From Neoscytalidium dimidiatum (lineage: Eukaryota > Ascomycota > Dothideomycetes > Botryosphaeriales > Botryosphaeriaceae): DNA of 64,000 nucleotides. The notes beneath the pieces were generated by a model. The model was not told where the DNA came from and did not search any database. It saw only the letters and a program-made list of their open reading frames with translations. Shown piece by piece: positions 58,358 to 64,000 of this stretch. Numbering within the stretch: the stretch's first letter is position 1; the number at the start of each line of letters is the position of its first letter. The translations under genes and the position numbers were made by a program. Location of the stretch: assembly GCA_037367355.1 (NCBI GenBank), contig CM074697.1:2666001-2730000 (forward strand). Direction: 5' to 3'.

Positions 58358-59127
58358 AAGACCGAGCTCTTCTGTGTACGTAGGCCTTGATGTTTTCCAG
58401 CGCCCAAAAATGTGATACGAGATGGCACACCTTGGGGTTTTTGAGTGGGTCCGGTGGAATTCCGGAAGGATCAGAGTCGTTGTGGGTACAGGCATATATA
58501 AGTGCGGTCCTTGAGTCCAGAGCGTGGGCGGGTGGCGCAGTACACGGTATGCAGCAGTAAGCGAGCGAGCAAGATTCACTTCACCTCACTTACTTACTTG
58601 GTCGACATCAGCCGTGAGAGCTACATCCAGCCACACAGCTCTAGTGCCGTGTGATGTCTCTGCCTGAATGTTGCCGCGTAACCGTGCCCCCACCGCCAAT
58701 GCTAATGCTAATGCTGCGTGGTAGTCAAGGAGCGTTGCATGCGGCAGGCGGCGGGGCGTGGGGGCGGAAAGTGAAGGCAGGCGCATGCAAGGTGCCTGCT
58801 TTGGGAGGACAGCCGGTATGGCGCTGCAGGTGTGCAGGCGCCCTTGTGCCTTGTGCCACTCCAGGCAGCCGACTGACGCCCACACTGACGCCCACACTGA
58901 CGCCCACACTGACGCCAGATGACAACGGCAGCCAACCGCCCGCTGCGGGGCTACGGCGCAGCCCGCGGCGTGCTGCGGACCAACTCAGCCTGCCAGCCCG
59001 GCCTGCGCCAACGACGAAGGCACCGCTCCTTCAGCTCCGTCTCGGCCAACGTACAGCGACCGCAACTGCCTGCGCGTCCTCGGCAACCCATGATTCCTCC
59101 GGCCAAAGAAGATTGTCTTGCTGCTCG
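58358..59127. other. Spacer upstream of the ankyrin-repeat gene
   Basis: No supported gene. It holds a 12-base tandem repeat (listed separately) and the promoter of the ankyrin gene. Open frames here come from the repeat and GC-rich composition. Confidence 0.5.
58873..58917. repeat. 12-bp tandem repeat (CTGACGCCCACA, ~4 copies)
   Basis: Three exact copies at 58873, 58885 and 58897 and a partial fourth at 58909. It is non-coding, about 210 bases upstream of the ankyrin-repeat gene start. Confidence 0.9.
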
Positions 59128-61594
59128 ATGGAGCCCGCGTCCATCGTTTCGCTTGCAGGGGCGTGCCTGACGCTGGTGATGCGCACCGCCCGCGACCTGA
59201 ACGATATTGCCGCCAAGTTCCACAAAATGGACCAGAAGGTCCGTCTGATCGCCGCCCAGCTGAACACCATCACCACCACCCTCTCGCAGCTGGAGACTTG
59301 GCTCAAGGGCCAGCCCCACCTCCACGCCGACAACGACATCTCCAATGCCCTGGCCGGCGCCATCTCCGCCTGCACCACCGTCGTGAGCGAGCTGTCCAGC
59401 TACTTGGGTAAGCTCAAGGGTGGATGGCTCAGCTCTCGCTTCATGTGGATATGGGACGAGGGCGAGTTTTTGCAGTATCAGCGCGCGCTCGACAGCCAGA
59501 TCAACGCACTCGGCTTGTTCTTGAACGTCATCCTGCTGTACGTCGTCTCTTTTTTTTTTTTTTTCTTTCCTGTGTACCAAAACAAAGGCCCGCTCCTTTT
59601 CTCTCTATGCTCGCCCGCTCGCCGCTCATGGTACGCGCAGCAATTCGCAAACACGCCGTCAAAGCGTACTCGAGACTCCCGCCAACCGACATGCGCTGAG
59701 ACAAGCCCAAGACCAAGCCTCCATCTACTCGAGTCGCCGTCGAAGCACAGCATCGTCCGTCGGTGAGAGCAGCAGCAGTGCTGCCGGCCGCTCGCGCGAT
59801 GCCTCGTCGTCCTCCTTTACCTTCCACGATCAACTTTTCGAATCGGCTACGTACCAGGGCTCCTGGGCGACAAGCACGAAGAAGGGCAAAGACGACGACG
59901 ATGCAGCACTCAGTCCTGCCGCCGAGTCGCTGTCGACAGCCTTCTCCCCACTCTCCCCTATCCCACCCTTGATCGGACAGCCCGGAATCACTGCGCGGCG
60001 TGACAGCGATGCCATGACGGTGACGACGACCTCGACAAGCTCCACCGGTACCTCATCCTCCTCTTCGCGGTCCTCGACCTTCGACCTGGAAAAGCTGTCC
60101 GGACGCTCGCGCAGCTGGACCAGCCGCAGCAGCAAACAAGCACACCTCGCAAGACGCCTGTGCCTTGCCGCCCGGAACGGGGATGCGCCGCTGATCCAGA
60201 GCCTTGTCGGCCAAGGTGCAGACGTGAACGGCAGGTACGGGCTGCAGCAGCAGGACGAAGGAGGAGGTCTGGAAAAGGAGAGGGGAGGGAGCTTCAAGCG
60301 GATACTGCAGCGCAGCGCCTCCGAGCCCACGCCGCTGCACTACGCCGCCGAAGCGGGCCACGCCGAAGCTGTCACCACGCTCGTCAGCTGCGGAGCGGAC
60401 CTGCGGGCCCGAGCGCGCGGCGGCAGGACACCGCTGCACGTCGCCAATGGCGCGCCTGTCGTCACGGCTCTGGTCGAGCGGGGGGCTGATCCATCATTGC
60501 GGGATGACACGGACGCAGTCCCTCTGCACCGCCTCGCAGCGGACGGGCAACTCGAGGCCATCACTGCGCTCGTATCGACCAACACGTCCTCCGTCGACGC
60601 CGTGAACAAGCTGCGCCAGACGCCGCTGCACCTAGCATGCAAGAATGACCACTCGGAGGTCGCGCAAGCCCTCCTCCAAGCCGGCGCCTACGTCAACGCC
60701 GCCGACGCGGACGGCCTGCGTCCGCTGCACTACGTCGCCCGACACGGCGCCCGCGCCGACCTCGTCCGCATCCTGCGCGCAGCAGGCGCAGACGTCGAGG
60801 CACAAGCGCGCGACCTCTTCCGGCCGCTCCACCACGCCGCGCGCCACGGCCGCGCCGCCGTCGTCGAAGCATTACTCCTCACCGACGAAACCACCACCAC
60901 CACCACCACCCCCTCCTCCTCCCCCGCCGCCACCGTCGATCCCACAACCGCAGACGGCTCCACGCCGCTCCACCTCGCCGCGCAGAGCAGCAACGACCCC
61001 ACGGCCGCCGCCGCCGCCGAACCCACCACCGCGGCCCTCCTCGCGCACGGCGCCCCCGTCTGCGCGTCCAACGCGCGCAGCGAGCAGCCCCTCCACCTCG
61101 CCCTGGCGAATCCAGCCAACGCCATCACCCGCGCCGCCCTCGCCGTCGTGGCCCTCCTCCTCGCGCACGGCGCCGACCCCAACGCCCGCCTGCGCGACGG
61201 CAGCACCCCGCTGATGCGCGCGTGCGGCGCGGCCGCCTCGTCCGGCGCGCAGGACGTGCTGGCGGGCGTGGAGCTGCTGCTGCGGCACGGCGCGGACGCG
61301 AACGCCGTGGGGCGCGGGGACGCCGCGGCGCTGTCGCCGCTCGCGGTGGCGTGCGGGCGGGCGGAGCTGGCGAGCGATGTGGTGAGGTTGTTGGTTGCTG
61401 GGCGGCCGGATGGGGGAGAAGGCGGAGGAGGAGGAGGAGGAGGTGCGCGCCCCCGGCATCAGGATTTCAGGGCGTTGTGGCGGAATGGGCGGTTGAGCGT
61501 GTGGGAGAAGAGGGCGGCGCATGCGATTATGACGGAGGTGGCGGAGCCGGCGTTGAGGAGGGATGAGGTGGAGTGGTTGATCGTGGCGAGGTAG
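59128..61594 (+). CDS. Ankyrin-repeat protein with fungal NLR-like N-terminal domain
   Basis: Two exons, 59128-59537 and 59641-61594, give 787 residues; the intron (103 nt) carries a long T run. The N-terminus MEPASIVSLAGACLTLVM..DLNDIAAKFHKMDQKVRLIAAQLNTI with a Trp-rich segment (about 1-137) resembles the helical domain at the front of many fungal STAND/NLR-type proteins. A Ser-rich disordered stretch (about 140-260) follows. About nine ankyrin repeats fill 320-740 (TPLHYAAEAGHAEAV, TPLHLACKNDHSEVAQALL, RPLHHAARHGRAAVVEALL, TPLMRACGAA and others), and the C-terminus returns to a folded segment. No NACHT or NB-ARC nucleotide-binding domain lies between. The frame is continuous from exon 1 into the ankyrin part, supporting one protein. 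Function unknown; protein-protein interaction is likely. Confidence 0.85.
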
Positions 61595-61948
61595 GATGGA
61601 TTGGTGGTTTCGGCCGCTCACTGGGCTGTTCGTGAAAGAGAGAGAGAGCGAGGCGCCTGATGCGTTCTGAGTCCCTAGCAACATCCTCAGCAGCAAGGCA
61701 AGGCAAGGCAAGGCAAGGCAAGGCAAAGGAGGGCAACTCAAGGTAATGCGGGAAGTCTATACTGCGGAGTGAGAGGAAGAAGAAGGAAGGAAAAAAAAAT
61801 AAGAAATTCTGAATTAGTATATGTTTGAAGCTGGCCCGCGCCTTCGTTTTTTTTTTTTATACCTCTCCCCCACCGCCGGCCACTTCAGTCTAGGATCTTA
61901 CACGCTCAACCTCCGTTCCTCAACCCTCCTCTTTCCCCCTCTTCCAAG
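61595..61948. other. Intergenic spacer between convergent genes
   Basis: The 3' ends of the ankyrin gene and Erg6 face each other across 354 bases. It contains an AAGGC repeat and short A and T tracts. No gene seen. Confidence 0.6.
61695..61727. repeat. AAGGC pentamer tandem repeat
   Basis: About six to seven consecutive copies of AAGGC, read directly, in the 3' intergenic spacer. Confidence 0.9.
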
Positions 61949-63269
61949 TCAAGCCTCAGGCTTCTTCCCAATCATAAAGTACATCGGGGTGAACAGGCCC
62001 ATCTTCCCGCCCTTGACCAGGCTCTCGGCGCCGGCGGCCAGCTCGTCGGCCGTCTGGGCGGTGCCGTGCGGCGCGAGCCGCACCGTCTCGAGCACGCGCA
62101 GCAGGCCGCCCATGGCGGAGCGGCCGACGCGCGACATGCGCACGACGCTCAGCACGTCCCACAGCGTGCGGGCGTAGCGCCACTCGCCGGCGAGCGGGTA
62201 GTACCAGGGGACGCGGTCGGGGCGGCGGGCGAGGTCCTCGTCGTGCTCGAGCGCGAAGCCGGCGGCGCGCATGGCGGCGACGGCGTCGGCGCGCGGCCGC
62301 ATGTGCGAGATGCCGTTGCCGCGCTCGATGCCGAGGCGCACGGCGCGGTGCTCCGGGTCGGCCTCGTCGAAGGCGTCCGTCATGACCCACTCGTACACGC
62401 CGAAGCGGCCGCCCGGCTTGAGCACCCGGTGGATCTGCGAGTACACGCCCTCGAGCGTGGGCGCGTGGACGGTGGCTTCCATGGCGTAGACGGCGTCGAA
62501 GGAGTTGTCGGGGAAGTCCATGTGCTGTGGAGGTTGGGAAAAAAACACGAAAAGGGTCAGTGACGCTGAACATCCTGGGGGTTGGGGGGGGGAGAAAGAG
62601 TAGATTTTGTACCATAAAGTCGCCCTTGACGAAGGACACGAGGTGGTCCAGGTCCTCCTTCTTCGCGTAGGCGGTCGCGCGGTCGATCTGGTAGCCGTTG
62701 TTGTTGAGCCCGACGACCTCGCAGCCGGCGAACAGGGCGATCTCGCGCGCCGGCCGGCCCACGCCGCATCCGACGTCGAGAACCCTCATGCCGGGCTTCA
62801 GCTGTAGGCTGTGCGCCATGTAGTGCTCGTGCCGGGCCAGCGCCTGCAGGAAGCCCTCGTTGACGCCGAAGCGGCAGAAGTGGAAGGATTGGGCCCAGCC
62901 CTCCTCGTAGAGGTCGGTCACCAGGTCGTAGTAGCTAATCACGAAGCGCGTCAGGATCCCATGGTGGCGAAACTTGGGGGTTGAGGGGTTCCTGAAGGGT
63001 TTTTGGGGGCCGAAAGCTGCTCACTTGTTGACCAGGCTCATGTACTGCGCCTTGCGGGCCTCGCGGGCCTCCTCGACCGTCTTGTACTTGTCGTCGTTGG
63101 CCCAGCGCTGGACGTACTCGTCGGTGACGAGCCGGTGCGCCTCGTTGTCCTTCTTCAGCATGGAGAAGAAGGCGTGGCGTGCCTCGGCTGATTTGCCGTG
63201 CATGGCCTTCTGGAACGCGTCATCGCGGTCTGCGTCGACGCCGTTGGAAACGATAGCTCCGGGTGCCAT
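61949..63269 (-). CDS. ERG6: Sterol 24-C-methyltransferase (Erg6)
   Basis: SAM-dependent enzyme of ergosterol synthesis, adding the C24 methyl group to zymosterol or lanosterol-type sterols at ER or lipid droplet membranes. Three exons, 63269-63025, 62934-62613 and 62524-61949, give 380 residues, the usual length. The start MAPGAIVSNGVDADRDDAFQ has an A at -3. Sterol-binding region I reads YEEGWAQSFHFCRF, the SAM motif VLDVGCGVGRP (133-143), and further signatures are NNNGYQIDRA, DAVYAMEATVHAP and GRFGVYEWVMTDAF. The first junction gives SLVNNYYDLVTD and the second DFMHMDFPDNSFDAV, both typical. No other ergosterol gene is present in the window. Confidence 0.96.
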
Positions 63270-64000
63270 TGTGCGGGTAATTGAAGCTGGGTGAGAGGAA
63301 TTGATGGAGGAGAGAAACGGATGAAGGGGGGAGGGGGAGCGAGCTACTTTTGTTTATTTTCCTGGCGGCGGGCTGCAGGCAACAGGCAGGCATCGTGCGG
63401 CGAGGTGCATCCTTCAAGCGACGTCCCACAAAACCGCCCCTGCATAAGCGACATTATCATCCAAGGGTGTTTAACCGCCGCACGAACAAATGCAGAGTTG
63501 CGTGGCGACGCTATTGAGATAGCTGACCGCTACTGTCCTGCTTCCATGGATCTGGGTTCGCGCTTCGTACGGCTTATCAGAGGCCATACGAAGCCGGCGG
63601 ACTGGACAAATCTGTGTCGATTAACGTCAGGACAGGTGGACAAGAGTAAGGGGCTTTGAGGCAACCTTTTGGGACAATCATGTATGGTAAGGCTCGGCGA
63701 GACAGCACCATTCAGTTCGAACCAATGACTGGAGTAGGATAGAATGTATGGTGTTGAGAAGCTGCGACGATCGAATGATCAAGCAGGGCCGAAGTAGAGG
63801 CGGAGGTGCGTGCGCGGAAGATCCCAATCAGGTAGAAGGAAGTACGAGGTACGAGGTACGAAGTACGAGGGTTGAAGCCACCCAGGTCAAGCTAGTCTAA
63901 GCACAGACTGATCAATTCAGGGCCATTAGATGATTTGCTTTCATACTCGGTGGGTCTTCATAAAGCCAGGCTCCGTGATAGTGCAAAATCACCTATTCTC
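63270..64000. other. Upstream flank of Erg6
   Basis: Promoter side of the minus-strand Erg6 gene; a 7-base GTACGAG repeat lies at 63842-63870. No supported gene before the window ends. Confidence 0.5.
63842..63870. repeat. GTACGAG heptamer tandem repeat
   Basis: Four copies of GTACGAG (one GTACGAA), read directly, about 570 bases upstream of the Erg6 start. Confidence 0.85.

Noticed and set aside
58873..58917. CRISPR-like array
   Set aside because: Only a 12-bp head-to-tail repeat without spacers, in a eukaryotic genome.
60872..61741. 289-codon minus-strand frame
   Set aside because: Shadow of the ankyrin-repeat coding sequence in GC-rich DNA; poly-Gly C-terminus.

Overview
The window is nuclear DNA of a filamentous ascomycete (Pezizomycotina). 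The evidence is the short introns (mostly 48-120 nt, GT..AG, with CTAAC/CTGAC-type branch sites), GC-rich third positions, and clearly fungal proteins: Sec21, a Med12/Srb8 of fungal type, Erg6, a CBM18-carrying glyoxal oxidase, a fungal rhodopsin-domain membrane protein and two P450s. A class such as Dothideomycetes is plausible but not proven from this sequence. I spliced the genes by hand using frame, splice sites and family fit; none of the introns has transcript support here.

Layout. 1-3.05 kb: no gene. 3.05-5.75 kb: secreted AA5-type copper radical oxidase with three chitin-binding modules. 5.97-6.70 kb: broken DUF7924-like copy. 7.96-10.96 kb (-): coatomer gamma (Sec21), head to head with a phosducin-like protein (11.56-12.70 kb, +). 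16.6-18.0 kb (-): AP-1/YAP-like bZIP factor. 18.0-26.0 kb: long region without convincing genes. 25.97-30.84 kb (-): Mediator subunit 12, head to head with a tiny eight-exon Asterix/WDR83OS-like ER protein (31.63-32.47 kb). 33.47-34.20 kb: eIF1. 35.6-37.0 kb (-): a PD-(D/E)XK-like protein of unknown role. 37.2-39.2 kb (-): membrane-anchored histidine acid phosphatase.

39.2-50.3 kb is the strangest part. It has no convincing large gene, but the 40.3-45.5 kb stretch has ten consensus GTAAGT(Y) 5' splice sites on the minus strand alone, a recurrent GATCTTGSS-type motif, about 180-bp degenerate tandem units, and candidate box C/D RNAs, two of them apparent paralogues. I read this as a possible multi-intron non-coding transcript hosting small nucleolar RNAs. 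That is a hypothesis.

50.3-63.3 kb returns to dense genes: a seven-helix rhodopsin-domain protein, an SDR oxidoreductase, a divergent pair of P450s (a pisatin-demethylase/benzoate-hydroxylase-like one and a CYP7/CYP8-like one), an ankyrin-repeat protein with a fungal NLR-like N-terminus, and sterol 24-C-methyltransferase (Erg6). The housekeeping genes cover vesicle traffic, chaperoning, transcription, translation start-site choice and ergosterol synthesis. The SDR and P450 genes could be a small oxidative (perhaps sterol or secondary metabolite) group, but no backbone synthase is present.
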